Shown: piece by piece, positions 1 to 9,094 of the stretch
How the letters are laid out: every line of letters begins with the position of its first letter
How positions within the stretch are numbered: position 1 is the first letter of the stretch
NCBI GenBank assembly: GCA_032881465.1
Contig: CP126168.1
Location: 496,001 to 560,000, forward strand
Source of the DNA: Parvibaculaceae bacterium PLY_AMNH_Bact1
GTDB taxonomy: Bacteria > Pseudomonadota > Alphaproteobacteria > Parvibaculales > Parvibaculaceae
Length of the DNA stretch: 64,000 nucleotides
Direction of reading: 5' to 3'
Translations under genes and position numbers: made by a program
Notes under the pieces: generated by a model
Told to the model about the DNA's origin: nothing
What the model saw: only the letters and a program-made list of their open reading frames with translations
Database searches by the model: none

Positions 1-635
1 CAGAAAATGTGGCCGGTGGCATAAACCAGGCCCAGCAACCGCCAGAAATAGCTGGCATGGAGATGTTGGAACACATCGAACGTCACATTCTTATGCTCAA
101 TCTCTTCCACAAAATGCCAGAGGATGAGGGAGGCAACGGCCGGGTCGCTGTCCCCGAATAGATATTCTCGGTCCTCGATCAGCATTTCGCCGATGGCGAG
201 CGCCATGGACTCAAACCCTTCAGCGTAGGCGAGATTGAACCGCAATGACTTCTTATCGCCGAGGTCTTTGTAGTCTTTGGCAAGACGCGCCTCGATTTTT
301 GCTGTCGCGGCATAGCCGGCTTCGGTGAGCGTGTCATTGAATTTCTTATGTTGGCGAAAGTGAGTTGCTTCCTGAGCGACATAAAAGTCGAGCTCTTTCT
401 GCAGCTGAGGATCAGTGATCTTGTCCCGCGCCGCGCGCATGGTCTTGATGAGATAGGGCTCAAGATAAGGCATGGCGAGCGACCCGGAATTCACAATCTG
501 CGAAAACTCTGGGCTGCCCGGGTTCCAGTGCCCAGCGCGTTCTTTGGGGCTCCGCTGTTCATAGGAAAAGGGAACCCGTCTTACTTCCATACGCTCGCGT
601 GGCGCGCTGCCACTGTCTATCGACATGTCGGCCAT
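1..635 (-). CDS. PF10118-type metal-dependent hydrolase, C-terminus outside window
   Basis: The visible 211 residues match the predicted metal-dependent hydrolase family PF10118. The start is an ATG at 635 preceded by a GGGG-type ribosome site. Two ExxH pairs (E89/H92 in EATH and E178/H181 in EIEH) plus acidic E139/E142 in a predicted all-helical fold suggest a di-iron carboxylate site; that is inference, since the substrate of this family is not well established. The gene runs off the left edge. It is divergent from a TetR gene across a 110-base gap that carries a long palindrome, so repression by that TetR is likely. The tracked reading frames here are shadows of this frame. Confidence 0.8.
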   Translation of the reverse strand, partial: MADMSIDSGSAPRERMEVRRVPFSYEQRSPKERAGHWNPGSPEFSQIVNSGSLAMPYLEPYLIKTMRAARDKITDPQLQKELDFYVAQEATHFRQHKKFNDTLTEAGYAATAKIEARLAKDYKDLGDKKSLRFNLAYAEGFESMALAIGEMLIEDREYLFGDSDPAVASLILWHFVEEIEHKNVTFDVFQHLHASYFWRLLGLVYATGHIF

Positions 636-657
636 GATGTGCCCCTGGCATTCGAGA

Positions 658-693
658 TTAGAGGAAAAACTCTAATTAGAGTATTTCCTCTAA
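658..693. promoter_or_regulatory. 36-bp palindromic operator between PF10118 gene and tetR
   Basis: A dyad centred between 675 and 676 pairs 17 of 18 positions. Its core (669-682) is the perfect 14-mer ACTCTAATTAGAGT and its outer arms are TTAGAGGAAA and TTTCCTCTAA. The single mismatch is 668/683. It sits midway between two divergent starts (635 minus, 746 plus). TetR dimers, or pairs of dimers, bind such sites, so it is probably the operator of the adjacent TetR gene. Confidence 0.7.
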
Positions 694-745
694 ATGCGAC
701 ATTGTCAACCCTGTTTCGACCTCCCCTCATCTGGTATGAGGGAGC

Positions 746-1396
746 ATGAGCAATAGAGAGCGGATACTTGAGGAAACAAGGGCCCTAATGAACGAGCATG
801 GGGCGGGCGCCATTGGCACAACGCAGATTGCAGAGGCACTCAAAATCAGCCCCGGCAACCTCTATTATCACTTCAAAAACAAGGAAGAGATCATCCGGAT
901 TCTCTTCGATGATGTGGAAAAGGGACTGCGTGATCTCGTGACCGCAGACATAGAAATTCCCATCAGCCCGACACGGTTTGCGGGCTTCTATCTACGCAGC
1001 CTGGACGTGGTCTGGGAGTATCGGTTTTTCTATGGCGGACTACTGCAGATCCTGCGTAACGATGAGGAGCTGGCAGAGCGATACCGCAAAATTCAGGCAG
1101 AAATCGTGGATGCGCTGGAAGGTCTTGCACGGCAGTTCTACAAAGATGGGAACATGGCAAAGCCAAAAGGCCGGAACGGTTTTCGCTCGGTGGGGCTCAA
1201 TACCTGGCTCGTCTGGACCAATTGGATCAGGTACAAGCAAACCATGTCCCCCACCCAACTGGTGACAAGGGAAGATCTTGTTGAAGGCGTCGGGCAGATA
1301 TTTGATGTGCTGACACCTTACCTAAAGCCCGACTTTGAACGCGCCGCCCGGCGGGTGTTGATGCGGGAGCTCAACGCAGGATCACCCCACAGGTGA
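746..1396 (+). CDS. TetR family transcriptional regulator
   Basis: 216 residues with an N-terminal helix-turn-helix of TetR type at about residues 5-50, including the typical GNLYYHFKNKEE segment, followed by an all-helical ligand domain rich in aromatic residues. The start is an ATG at 746 after GAGGGAGC. It is divergent from the PF10118 hydrolase gene, and the 36-bp palindrome between them is the likely operator. Its 3' end overlaps the convergent ABM gene by 15 bases. The ligand is unknown; fatty-acyl or xenobiotic compounds are plausible given the neighbouring monooxygenase and dehydrogenase. Confidence 0.9.
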   Translation: MSNRERILEETRALMNEHGAGAIGTTQIAEALKISPGNLYYHFKNKEEIIRILFDDVEKGLRDLVTADIEIPISPTRFAGFYLRSLDVVWEYRFFYGGLLQILRNDEELAERYRKIQAEIVDALEGLARQFYKDGNMAKPKGRNGFRSVGLNTWLVWTNWIRYKQTMSPTQLVTREDLVEGVGQIFDVLTPYLKPDFERAARRVLMRELNAGSPHR

Positions 1397-1684
1397 CGTC
1401 TCGCCCCGCTCGAACTTCACCACATTCATGGACTTGACCGTCAATTTGCCAAGCCCTTCGCCAAAGACGGCCATGTGGGGTGTCGCGAAATGGGCATCAA
1501 GCGCGGCCTGATCTTCCCACTCTTCATAGATGCGAATGCGGGTTGGGTCTTCGAGATCCTGATAAAATGCGTAAGCATGACAGCCAGGTTCCGCGCGGCT
1601 TGCAGTCCCCATGGGGCCAGCAAGCTCTTTTGCAGCGGCAACGCTGCCCTCATCAATCTCGATAATTCCGGTGACAACAAGCAT
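1382..1684 (-). CDS. antibiotic biosynthesis monooxygenase (ABM) domain protein
   Basis: A 100-residue single-domain protein of the dimeric alpha+beta barrel ABM superfamily (YgiN-like). Typical features are EPGCHAYAFYQD, the IRIYEEWEDQAALDAHF stretch and the following helix that closes the barrel. I chose the ATG at 1684 because GGGAGAG lies just upstream; a longer in-frame version reaches 1720 without a good ribosome site. Members act as cofactor-free quinol or small aromatic monooxygenases or heme-degrading enzymes; the substrate here is unknown. Its stop lies inside the convergent tetR gene. Confidence 0.82.
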   Translation of the reverse strand: MLVVTGIIEIDEGSVAAAKELAGPMGTASRAEPGCHAYAFYQDLEDPTRIRIYEEWEDQAALDAHFATPHMAVFGEGLGKLTVKSMNVVKFERGETSPVG

Positions 1685-1816
1685 GGCTCTCTCCCTCGGT
1701 GTCAGACATTGCCGCGCCAAGCGCTCGACCTCCCTGTCTGCTCCAAGAACATAGGCACGTGGAGCACGGTTTCAAAGACGGGCACCTGAAGGTAACCGAG
1801 CTTCAGGCGGGAGGTA

Positions 1817-2632
1817 TCAGTCTGCGTCCTGCCTGTTAAACAGAAAACCGTACCGCGTCGGCAGGAGGCGCTGGATCCAATCAACCATGCGGGCATCAAA
1901 ACCAATCAGGATACGCGGCTTGTTCTTTTTAATGCCATTGACGATGGTCTGCGCTGCTTTTTCAGGCGTCGTTTTGGCAAGCTGATCAAACCCATCCTGC
2001 GCTTCTTCTTGTTCGGCAACCGTGGTGCTCTGCAGGAAGCGCGCATTACGAAGGATGTTCGTTTTGATGCCGCCAGGATGAACGCAGGAGACACCGATAT
2101 TTGTGTCTTTCATTTCAAGGCGCAGTGCTTCGGTAAAGCCGCGGATGGCAAATTTGGCGGAATTATATGCCGCCTGCGTGCGCACGGAGATCAGACCGAA
2201 AATGCTGGAGACATTGACGATGTGCCCGCTGCCCTTTGCCTGCATCTGTGGCAGGAAGGCTTTCGAGCCATAGACCATGCCCCAGAAGTCGATATTCATG
2301 ACCCACTCAAAATCTTCGTAGGTGAGTTCTTCAACAAGGGCGACCTGGGCGACACCTGCATTGTTGATGACAATGTCGGCGCCGCCGTGGGCTCCGGCTA
2401 TTTCATCAGCAAACGCATAGATCGCATCCTTGTCGGACACGTCAATGATGTGCGTGGAGACGTCGCCGCCGCTCGCGCGAATGTTCTCAGCGGTCTTCTC
2501 AAGTCCGGCGCGATCGACGTCAGTGATCGCGACATGGCTGGCGCCTTCACGGGAAAGAAGTTCTGCAGTTGCTCGGCCAATGCCACTGGCGGCTCCTGTT
2601 ACGACGGCAACTTTTCCGGCAATCTCAGTCAT
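1817..2632 (-). CDS. short-chain dehydrogenase/reductase (SDR)
   Basis: A 271-residue classical SDR. The cofactor motif TGAASGIGRA is near residue 13, NNAG is near residue 90, the catalytic Ser lies in NVSSIFG and the catalytic YNSAK motif is near residue 155. It should oxidise or reduce an alcohol or ketone with NAD(P)H. The start is the ATG at 2632, which follows GGGGAGAG; an upstream in-frame start (2647) would cover that ribosome site. The C-terminal tail (about residues 230-271) is hydrophobic and basic, as in SDRs that act on lipophilic substrates. A TGACAA/TTGTCA dyad lies 33 bases upstream. Confidence 0.9.
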   Translation of the reverse strand: MTEIAGKVAVVTGAASGIGRATAELLSREGASHVAITDVDRAGLEKTAENIRASGGDVSTHIIDVSDKDAIYAFADEIAGAHGGADIVINNAGVAQVALVEELTYEDFEWVMNIDFWGMVYGSKAFLPQMQAKGSGHIVNVSSIFGLISVRTQAAYNSAKFAIRGFTEALRLEMKDTNIGVSCVHPGGIKTNILRNARFLQSTTVAEQEEAQDGFDQLAKTTPEKAAQTIVNGIKKNKPRILIGFDARMVDWIQRLLPTRYGFLFNRQDAD

Positions 2633-2664
2633 AGATTCTCTCCCCATTATCTCTCGAACGTGAG

Positions 2665-2677
2665 TGACAAATTGTCA
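2665..2677. promoter_or_regulatory. 13-bp dyad upstream of the SDR gene
   Basis: TGACAA-A-TTGTCA is a perfect inverted repeat 33 bases upstream of the SDR start, the usual distance for an operator over a promoter. No cognate regulator can be assigned. Confidence 0.4.
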
Positions 2678-2874
2678 TTTTGGCTTCTTATAATGCCTTT
2701 CTGCAGATATGTCGCCCTTTGCGCCCGATCGCATGTGGGTCTCTATTGGAAATGGCAGAAAACGGCGGAAATGCCCACGATGATTGAGATTGTCGTATTA
2801 GTTTCATATGAACACCGCACAAGGAGCGATTCTGTCACGCGGATGCGCGTGTGAAGAATTGGTTGGAGTGAAGC

Positions 2875-4203
2875 ATGGCGGCGACAGACCAGGGCAAGAG
2901 TGTGGGTAAGGACGCGACGTCGCGCAATACGCCGGACATTGTCGCGGTTGCAATCGTTCAGGCACGCCTCCTTATTATTGTGGCGGGCGCGATCTTTGGC
3001 TTCCTCTATGTTTCCGGCCTGACATCTGTCGAGATTTCCATCATCGGATTTTTTGCTCTGGCCTGTGGCGCCGTCGGCCAGACTTATTTTGCTGAAGACC
3101 GTCGCCGCCGCGATGTGGCGCGCGCAGTCACAGATAGTCAGGCGGCGCAATCCCGTGAGGGCATAGGGAGCGTCGTGCTGGAGCAAATGCAGGATGCCGT
3201 CGTGCTTTTGGACGGTGATGGCCGCATCATCTATCACAATAGCTCTGCGGAACGGTTCGTTGGACTGTCTGCGTCAGGCAAGCTCGTGCCGTCCGTATTG
3301 CGCGAACCAATTCTGCTGGATGCCATTGAGCGTGTGCGGACTGGCGGCGACGCGGAAGAAATTGAGTATATTCGCCCGGTCCCAGTCGAGCATCACTATC
3401 AGGTGGTGATTACACCGGCGGAGACAGCGGAAAATGATGGCTCAGGGACGCCGACGCTGCTCGCGCTACATGATGTGACGGATATGAAAAGGGTTGAGCA
3501 GATGCGCGTCGATTTCGTTGCCAATGCCAGCCACGAACTGAAAACACCCCTTGCTTCGCTCTCTGGGTTCATCGAAACGCTGCAAGGTCCGGCGAAGGAT
3601 GATGCGGACGCCCATGAGAGATTTCTTGGCATTATGGGTGAGCAGACACAACGGATGCAGCGCCTTATTGAGGACTTGATGTCACTGAGCCGCATTGAAC
3701 TGCGCGAACACATGCCCCCACGGGGAACGGTCAGCGTGTCTGGTCTTGTGAAAGATGTTGTCGATGCAATCGGACCAATCGCTGAGCGCGACCAGGTAAC
3801 GATTGATGTGGCCATGCCCGACGATCTGCCCATGATCAGGGGCGACTGGGATGAGCTGCTGCAGGTTGTTCAGAACCTGGTGGACAATGCGGTGAAATAT
3901 GGACAAAGCGGCGGGCGCGTCGAGATTTCGGCAGAGCGTATAGATGGCTTGCCTGATTCTTCGGTTGGCACTGGGGTGGAGTTGAAGGTGCGGGACTTTG
4001 GCCCGGGCATTCCCAGGGAACAGATTCCCAGGCTTACCGAGCGTTTCTACCGGATCGATGTGGCGACAAGCCGAGAGCGCGGTGGCACGGGGCTTGGCCT
4101 TGCCATCGTCAAACACATCCTGAATCGCCACGACGCCGAGCTCCGGTGTGACAGCGTCGTCGGTGAAGGAGCCACATTTTCCGTCCGTTTTCCGGCTGCA
4201 TAA
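2875..4203 (+). CDS. phoR: phosphate regulon sensor histidine kinase PhoR
   Basis: 442 residues. Two membrane segments lie at about residues 28-48 and 53-72, followed by a PAS domain (about 95-200), HisKA with phosphorylated H220 in NASHELKTPL, and HATPase_c with an N box (QNLVDNAVKYG near 332), DFGPGIP and a GGTGLGLAI G2 box near 403. PhoR autophosphorylates and passes phosphate to PhoB when phosphate is scarce; PstSCAB-PhoU holds it inactive otherwise. It starts at ATG 2875 after GGAG. It is the first gene of a complete phoR-pst-phoU-phoB cluster, and the pst promoter starts within 60 bases of its stop. Confidence 0.95.
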   Translation: MAATDQGKSVGKDATSRNTPDIVAVAIVQARLLIIVAGAIFGFLYVSGLTSVEISIIGFFALACGAVGQTYFAEDRRRRDVARAVTDSQAAQSREGIGSVVLEQMQDAVVLLDGDGRIIYHNSSAERFVGLSASGKLVPSVLREPILLDAIERVRTGGDAEEIEYIRPVPVEHHYQVVITPAETAENDGSGTPTLLALHDVTDMKRVEQMRVDFVANASHELKTPLASLSGFIETLQGPAKDDADAHERFLGIMGEQTQRMQRLIEDLMSLSRIELREHMPPRGTVSVSGLVKDVVDAIGPIAERDQVTIDVAMPDDLPMIRGDWDELLQVVQNLVDNAVKYGQSGGRVEISAERIDGLPDSSVGTGVELKVRDFGPGIPREQIPRLTERFYRIDVATSRERGGTGLGLAIVKHILNRHDAELRCDSVVGEGATFSVRFPAA

Positions 4204-4233
4204 GAAATAGCCATTTAAAATCAACGGACTAGA

Positions 4234-4262
4234 CTGTCACACAACTGTTATAATTTTGTCGT
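4234..4262 (+). promoter_or_regulatory. triple Pho box upstream of pstS
   Basis: Three 7-mers, CTGTCAC (4234), CTGTTAT (4245) and TTGTCGT (4256), sit exactly 11 bp apart with AT-rich 4-bp spacers. This is the PhoB direct-repeat arrangement. The first two match the CTGTCAT consensus closely and the third is weaker. The site lies 31 bases after the phoR stop and about 175 bases before the pstS start, so PhoB probably activates pstSCAB-phoU-phoB from here. Confidence 0.88.
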
Positions 4263-4436
4263 ATTCCCTTCGTGGACCGGCCATAGCGTGCGCCACGGAT
4301 CAGGAAGAACGACTGGTAGAACCGGCAACTTCCTGGCTTCGAGGGGGCAGGCGAGGTGGCTTAAACACTCACGCGGCCCGGCTTGCCAAATATCCGGCTT
4401 GATAGGCAGGGATATCCAACGGATTGGAGAATAAAC

Positions 4437-5486
4437 GTGAACTTTAAAAACCTGGCCCAGAACGTGGCTGTAGCAGCATCAGTTGCTGTTGCGTCTTTCA
4501 CCATGGCGGGCGTCGCTGAAGCCCGCGATCAAATTCAGATTGTCGGCTCATCGACGGTCTTCCCATTCTCAACGGCAGTGGCTGAGCGTTTCGGTCAGAC
4601 AACGTCGTTTAACACACCAGTTGTTGAATCAACCGGCTCCGGCGGCGGCATGAAGCTGTTTTGCGCAGGTGTTGGTCTTGAGCACCCAGACGTCACCAAC
4701 GCATCACGCCGGATCAAAGATTCTGAGTTTGGCAAGTGCACAGACAATGGCATCACGATCACCGAAGTGAAGATCGGCTTTGACGGCATCGTTCTTGCGA
4801 ACGCCAAAGAAGGCGCTGAGTTCTTCCTCACGACACGTGACATATTCCTGGCCCTTGCTAAGGAGATTCCAGATGGCAATGGCGGCATGATTGAAAACCC
4901 GCACACCAACTGGTCTGACGTTAACGCTCAGCTGCCTGACCTCCGCATCGAGGTTCTTGGCCCTCCTCCAACCTCCGGCACGCGTGACGCATTCGTTGAG
5001 CTTGCTATGGAAGCTGGCGCGAAGACTTTCCCTGAGTTGAAAGCACTGCGTAAGGAAGACAAGAAAGCCTTTAAGGCAATCGCACATTCGATTCGTGAAG
5101 ATGGTGCCTTCGTTGAAGCTGGTGAGAACGACAACCTGATCGTTCAAAAGCTGACGGCTAATCCAGATGCTCTCGGCATCTTCGGCTTCTCTTTCCTGGA
5201 CCAGAACTCTGATCGTCTGAAGGGTTCGATTGTTGACGGCAACGCGCCAACTTTCGACAATATTGCAGGCGGCGAATATCCGATCTCTCGCTCACTCTTC
5301 TTCTATGTGAAGCAGGAGCATGTCGGAACAGTTCCTGGCATCGAAGAGTTTGTTGCTGAGTTCACAAGCGAAGGTGCTTGGGGCCCAGATGGCTACCTCA
5401 TCGACAAGGGTCTCATCCCACTTCCAGATGCAGACCGTGAAGCAATCCGCGGTTCCGCAACAAGCTTGGCACCACTTGCCATGTAA
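4437..5486 (+). CDS. pstS: phosphate ABC transporter substrate-binding protein PstS
   Basis: 349 residues. I chose the GTG start at 4437 because TTGGAG lies seven bases upstream and a clean signal peptide follows (NFKNLAQ, a hydrophobic stretch, then cleavage near VAEA-RD). An in-frame ATG at 4383 would bury the signal behind 18 extra residues. The mature protein begins with the phosphate-binding GSSTVFPF segment and has STGSGGGMK and PPTSGTRD, typical PstS ligand loops. It binds periplasmic phosphate and delivers it to PstCA. A GC-rich hairpin follows directly, separating it from pstC. Confidence 0.95.
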   Translation: MNFKNLAQNVAVAASVAVASFTMAGVAEARDQIQIVGSSTVFPFSTAVAERFGQTTSFNTPVVESTGSGGGMKLFCAGVGLEHPDVTNASRRIKDSEFGKCTDNGITITEVKIGFDGIVLANAKEGAEFFLTTRDIFLALAKEIPDGNGGMIENPHTNWSDVNAQLPDLRIEVLGPPPTSGTRDAFVELAMEAGAKTFPELKALRKEDKKAFKAIAHSIREDGAFVEAGENDNLIVQKLTANPDALGIFGFSFLDQNSDRLKGSIVDGNAPTFDNIAGGEYPISRSLFFYVKQEHVGTVPGIEEFVAEFTSEGAWGPDGYLIDKGLIPLPDADREAIRGSATSLAPLAM

Positions 5487-5492
5487 TTCCTG

Positions 5493-5518
5493 TCAGGCGG
5501 GCCTTTGGGCCCGCCTGA
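5493..5518 (+). terminator. hairpin between pstS and pstC (partial terminator)
   Basis: An 11-bp perfect stem (TCAGGCGGGCC paired with GGCCCGCCTGA) closes a TTTG loop six bases after the pstS stop. The tract behind it (TACCCTCTTAAT) is a poor U-run, so it probably terminates only part of the transcripts or protects the 3' end of pstS mRNA. That would give more binding protein than membrane subunits. Confidence 0.75.
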
Positions 5519-5560
5519 TACCCTCTTAATAACAATCACAAAAGTTTTCTGGCGGGCGAG

Positions 5561-6943
5561 ATGGACACCTCAGTATTGGTTGTGACGATCCTTATCCTGA
5601 CACTGTTCGGGTATTGGATGGGACGGTCTCGGGCGCGACTCCTGGCGGGGAACGATCACCTCTCCGTCTTGCATTCACTTCCTAGCTATCACGGGTCGTA
5701 TGTGGCTCTATGGTGCGGACTGCCAGCGCTTCTGCTCGTTGCCGCCTGGCTGGCCTTCGAACCGGCTATCATTGAATACATCGTCATCGAAGCCATTCCC
5801 GGTGCCCGCGCTCTTGAATCCGCGCAATTGAGCCTGCTGGTCGCTGATATTCGAAACCTCACCTCTGGCAACATTGTCAGTCGCGAAATTGATCCGGCGC
5901 TCGCCGCAGCAGGCGAGCACTATCTGTCGCTGCAACGCACGAGCCATGCCGCTCTCATCGTTTTGGCCTTGTCAGGTGCCGTTTACGGCCTCTATTTGGC
6001 GCGCAAAAGTCAGACCCGCGATTTCCGGGCGCGCAACCGAGTCGAGCAGATTGTCCGCATCATCATGGTTGTGGCCTCGACGATTGCGATCCTCACTACG
6101 GTGGGCATCATTCTGTCGCTTATTTTTGAGACGCTTCGCTTCTTCGAAAAAGTAAGTGTTAGCGAATTCTTGTTTGGCCTGAACTGGAGCCCTCAGACGG
6201 CGCTGCGCGCTGAGCAGGTCGGATCCTCAGGAGCCTTCGGTGCCGTGCCGATTTTCGCAGGCACTTTCATGATCACTGGTCTCGCCATGCTGGTTGCAGT
6301 ACCAGTCGGGCTCTTGTCTGCGATCTATATGTCTGAATACGCCGGACCAAAACTGCGCTCTGTCGCGAAGCCTGTTCTTGAAGTGCTCGCAGGCATCCCA
6401 ACTGTTGTGTATGGCTTCTTTGCCGCCCTCACAGTTGCGCCCTTCTTTAGGCAAACAGGTGAAGCGGCAGGCCTCATGGTGTCGTCTGAGTCTGCACTTG
6501 CGGCGGGCATGGTCATGGGCGTCATGATCATCCCCTTCGTGTCATCGCTCTCAGACGATGTCATGAATGCCGTGCCACAGTCTCTTCGCGACGGCGCTTA
6601 TGCGCTTGGCGCGACGCAGTCTGAAACGATTAAACAGGTCATCCTGCCCGCAGCTCTTCCGGGCATTGTGGGTGCCGTGCTGCTCGCCATTTCGCGGGCC
6701 ATCGGAGAGACCATGATCGTGGTGATGGCAGCGGGACTTGCCGCAAACCTTACAGCTAATCCACTGGAAGCGGTTACGACTGTGACTGTGCAAATTGTCA
6801 CCCTGCTTGTAGGTGACCAGGAATTCGACAGCGCCAAAACTCTGGCGGCCTTTGCTCTAGGGCTGGTGCTCTTCATCATCACTCTTGGGCTGAACATGAT
6901 CGCGCTAAGTGTCGTCCGGAGGTACCGCGAGAAATATGACTGA
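5561..6943 (+). CDS. pstC: phosphate ABC transporter permease PstC
   Basis: 460 residues, the long alphaproteobacterial form. It has two N-terminal membrane helices (about 1-20 and 45-65), a periplasmic stretch, a third helix near 130, and then the BPD_transp_1 permease core from about 165 to 455. The ABC-contacting EAA loop (ALGATQSETIKQVILPAALPG in the DNA from about 6601) is intact. It forms the inner-membrane phosphate channel with PstA. It starts at ATG 5561 and its last eight bases overlap pstA, which indicates translational coupling. Confidence 0.94.
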   Translation: MDTSVLVVTILILTLFGYWMGRSRARLLAGNDHLSVLHSLPSYHGSYVALWCGLPALLLVAAWLAFEPAIIEYIVIEAIPGARALESAQLSLLVADIRNLTSGNIVSREIDPALAAAGEHYLSLQRTSHAALIVLALSGAVYGLYLARKSQTRDFRARNRVEQIVRIIMVVASTIAILTTVGIILSLIFETLRFFEKVSVSEFLFGLNWSPQTALRAEQVGSSGAFGAVPIFAGTFMITGLAMLVAVPVGLLSAIYMSEYAGPKLRSVAKPVLEVLAGIPTVVYGFFAALTVAPFFRQTGEAAGLMVSSESALAAGMVMGVMIIPFVSSLSDDVMNAVPQSLRDGAYALGATQSETIKQVILPAALPGIVGAVLLAISRAIGETMIVVMAAGLAANLTANPLEAVTTVTVQIVTLLVGDQEFDSAKTLAAFALGLVLFIITLGLNMIALSVVRRYREKYD

Positions 6944-8240
6944 TATGGCCATCTCCACCGCTGCTGATAAACAGCAAACTGAGTTCTCTGCGCGTCTGCA
7001 GAAGCGCTATGCCGCTGAGCGTCGTTTCAGGGCCTATGGTTTGGGCGCGATAGCAATCGCGGTGTCCATTTTGGGCATCCTGCTGGGCACGATTTCCTTC
7101 CAGGGTGCACCGGCATTTTTCCAGACTTACATGAAGATCGACGTCTATTTTGATGAGGCAATTGTTGATCCGGCCGGCACGCGGGAAGAGCGGACCCTGA
7201 GAACCGCCAACTATCAGACTTTGGCGAAGCGTGGCATGTATGAGCTATTCCCAGAAGTCACAGAGCGCCGGGAGAAGCGAACACTCAGCCGACTTCTCTC
7301 AAGCGGTGCATACCGTCCGCTAAGCGCAATGGTTCTCGCGGATCCGTCCATCATAGGGACGACACAGTCTGTTTGGCTGGTGACGTCGGATGATATCGAT
7401 ACCTTCTACAAAGGTCAGATTGATCGTGAGACGGTCGAGGCAGATCGCCGCGTCAAAGACAATGAGATTGCGTGGGTGGATGCACTTGAGGCGGACGGCC
7501 GCGTCGACCTGCAATTCAATACAGCCTTCTTCGCAACGGGCGACAGCCGCGAGCCAGAACTCGCAGGCATCTGGGGTGCCGTTGTCGGCTCCTTCCTGAC
7601 ACTGATTGTGACGCTCGCGGTGAGCTTCCCGCTTGGCGTGTCAGCTGCTGTATATCTTGAGGAGTTCGCGCCTAAGAACCGCTGGACCGACTTGATTGAA
7701 GTGAACATCAACAACCTCGCAGCCGTTCCCTCAATCGTGTTTGGTCTCTTGGGGCTTGCGGTCTTCTTGAGTTTCTTCGGCATGCCGCGATCCGCGCCCT
7801 TGGTGGGGGGGCTGGTGCTCGCACTTATGACACTGCCAACCATCATCATTGCGACCCGGGCGGCCCTCAAAGCTGTACCCCCCTCAATCCGCGAAGCCGC
7901 TCTGGGTGTCGGCGCATCGGACTTGCAGGTGGTGACCCATCACGTGCTGCCACTGGCAATGCCGGGCATCCTGACCGGGACAATTATCGGGATGGCACAG
8001 GCTCTCGGTGAAACAGCACCGCTGCTTATGATCGGCATGGTGGCCTTCATTGTGGATGTGCCCTCGACAGTAACAGACCCGTCGACTGTGCTTCCGGTTC
8101 AAATCTATATCTGGGCAGACAGCCCGGAGCGTGCCTTTGTTGCTAAGACGAGTGCTGCCATTATGGTGCTCCTTGGCTTTCTCATCACCATGAACGCCAT
8201 CGCGGTAATGTTGCGTAAGCGTTTCGAACGCCGCTGGTAA
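6936..8240 (+). CDS. pstA: phosphate ABC transporter permease PstA
   Basis: 434 residues. The ATG at 6936 overlaps the end of pstC and has GGAGG 13 bases upstream; a second in-frame ATG at 6945 is possible. One N-terminal helix (about 35-58) is followed by a large periplasmic insertion of about 150 residues, then the BPD_transp_1 core. The EAA loop ([20 protein letters not shown]) is visible near residue 320. The insertion is typical of alphaproteobacterial PstA proteins. It pairs with PstC to form the permease. Confidence 0.94.
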   Translation: MTDMAISTAADKQQTEFSARLQKRYAAERRFRAYGLGAIAIAVSILGILLGTISFQGAPAFFQTYMKIDVYFDEAIVDPAGTREERTLRTANYQTLAKRGMYELFPEVTERREKRTLSRLLSSGAYRPLSAMVLADPSIIGTTQSVWLVTSDDIDTFYKGQIDRETVEADRRVKDNEIAWVDALEADGRVDLQFNTAFFATGDSREPELAGIWGAVVGSFLTLIVTLAVSFPLGVSAAVYLEEFAPKNRWTDLIEVNINNLAAVPSIVFGLLGLAVFLSFFGMPRSAPLVGGLVLALMTLPTIIIATRAALKAVPPSIREAALGVGASDLQVVTHHVLPLAMPGILTGTIIGMAQALGETAPLLMIGMVAFIVDVPSTVTDPSTVLPVQIYIWADSPERAFVAKTSAAIMVLLGFLITMNAIAVMLRKRFERRW

Positions 8241-8251
8241 AGGATCAGGTC

Positions 8252-9064
8252 ATGTCGGTCGCTGAAGCCGTTAAATCTGAAACGCCTGCTGAAAAGCCGG
8301 AACAGATAAACCATAAGATCACAGGCAGGGATGTTTCCGTCTTCTACGGCGACAAACAGGCTTTGTTTGATGTCAATCTCGACATCCGTGAGCAACAGGT
8401 CACCTCGCTTATTGGACCCTCAGGTTGCGGTAAATCGACCTTCCTGCGTTGCATCAATCGAATGAATGATGTGATTGACGGGTGCCGCGTTGAGGGTGAA
8501 ATCAAAGTAGACGGAACCGACATTTACCGGTCTGGCCTGGATGTTGTGGAACTGCGAGCCCGTGTCGGCATGGTGTTCCAGAAGCCGAACCCTTTTCCAA
8601 AGTCTATCTACGACAATATCGCCTATGGCCCACGTATTCACGGGCAGGCAGGCGATTCAGCTGAGCTGGATGAAATTGTTGAGACCAGCCTTCGTAAGGC
8701 AGGCCTTTGGGAAGAGGTAAAGGACCGTCTGGATAACCCCGGCACGGGTCTTTCCGGTGGTCAGCAACAACGTCTCTGTATTGCACGTGCGATTGCGGTC
8801 AATCCGGAAGTCATCTTGATGGATGAGCCCTGTTCGGCACTGGACCCAATCGCGACAGCGCGTATTGAAGAATTGATTGATGAGTTAAGGGAAAAGTTCA
8901 CGATCGTGATCGTGACCCATTCCATGCAGCAAGCAGCCCGCGTCTCTCAGCGGACTGCTTTCTTCCATATGGGTGTGCTGGTTGAAGAAGGTGCCACAAG
9001 CGACATTTTCACCAAACCGCGTGATGAACGCACACTTGATTATATTACTGGCCGGTTTGGCTAA
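8252..9064 (+). CDS. pstB: phosphate ABC transporter ATP-binding protein PstB
   Basis: 270 residues. Walker [10 protein letters not shown] is near residue 56, the Q-loop sits in [10 protein letters not shown], the ABC signature is LSGGQQQR and Walker B is [13 protein letters not shown]. It hydrolyses ATP on the cytoplasmic face to drive phosphate import. The length is normal for the family plus an N-terminal extension of about 20 residues. It lies 11 bases after pstA and 30 before phoU. Confidence 0.97.
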   Translation: MSVAEAVKSETPAEKPEQINHKITGRDVSVFYGDKQALFDVNLDIREQQVTSLIGPSGCGKSTFLRCINRMNDVIDGCRVEGEIKVDGTDIYRSGLDVVELRARVGMVFQKPNPFPKSIYDNIAYGPRIHGQAGDSAELDEIVETSLRKAGLWEEVKDRLDNPGTGLSGGQQQRLCIARAIAVNPEVILMDEPCSALDPIATARIEELIDELREKFTIVIVTHSMQQAARVSQRTAFFHMGVLVEEGATSDIFTKPRDERTLDYITGRFG

Positions 9065-9094
9065 AAGCCCATCAGGGCCCAAGGAGACAGGATC

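Noticed and set aside
658-693. The 36-bp palindrome as a terminator
   Set aside because: It lies between divergent starts, has an AT-rich core without a loop and no T-run after it.
2829-2850. Single CTGTCAC upstream of phoR as a Pho box
   Set aside because: Only one half-site matches; no repeat lies 11 bp away on either side, unlike the pstS site.
2009-2854. 281-codon open frame on the plus strand opposite the SDR gene
   Set aside because: It is the antisense shadow of a clear SDR gene, has no family features and covers the SDR promoter.
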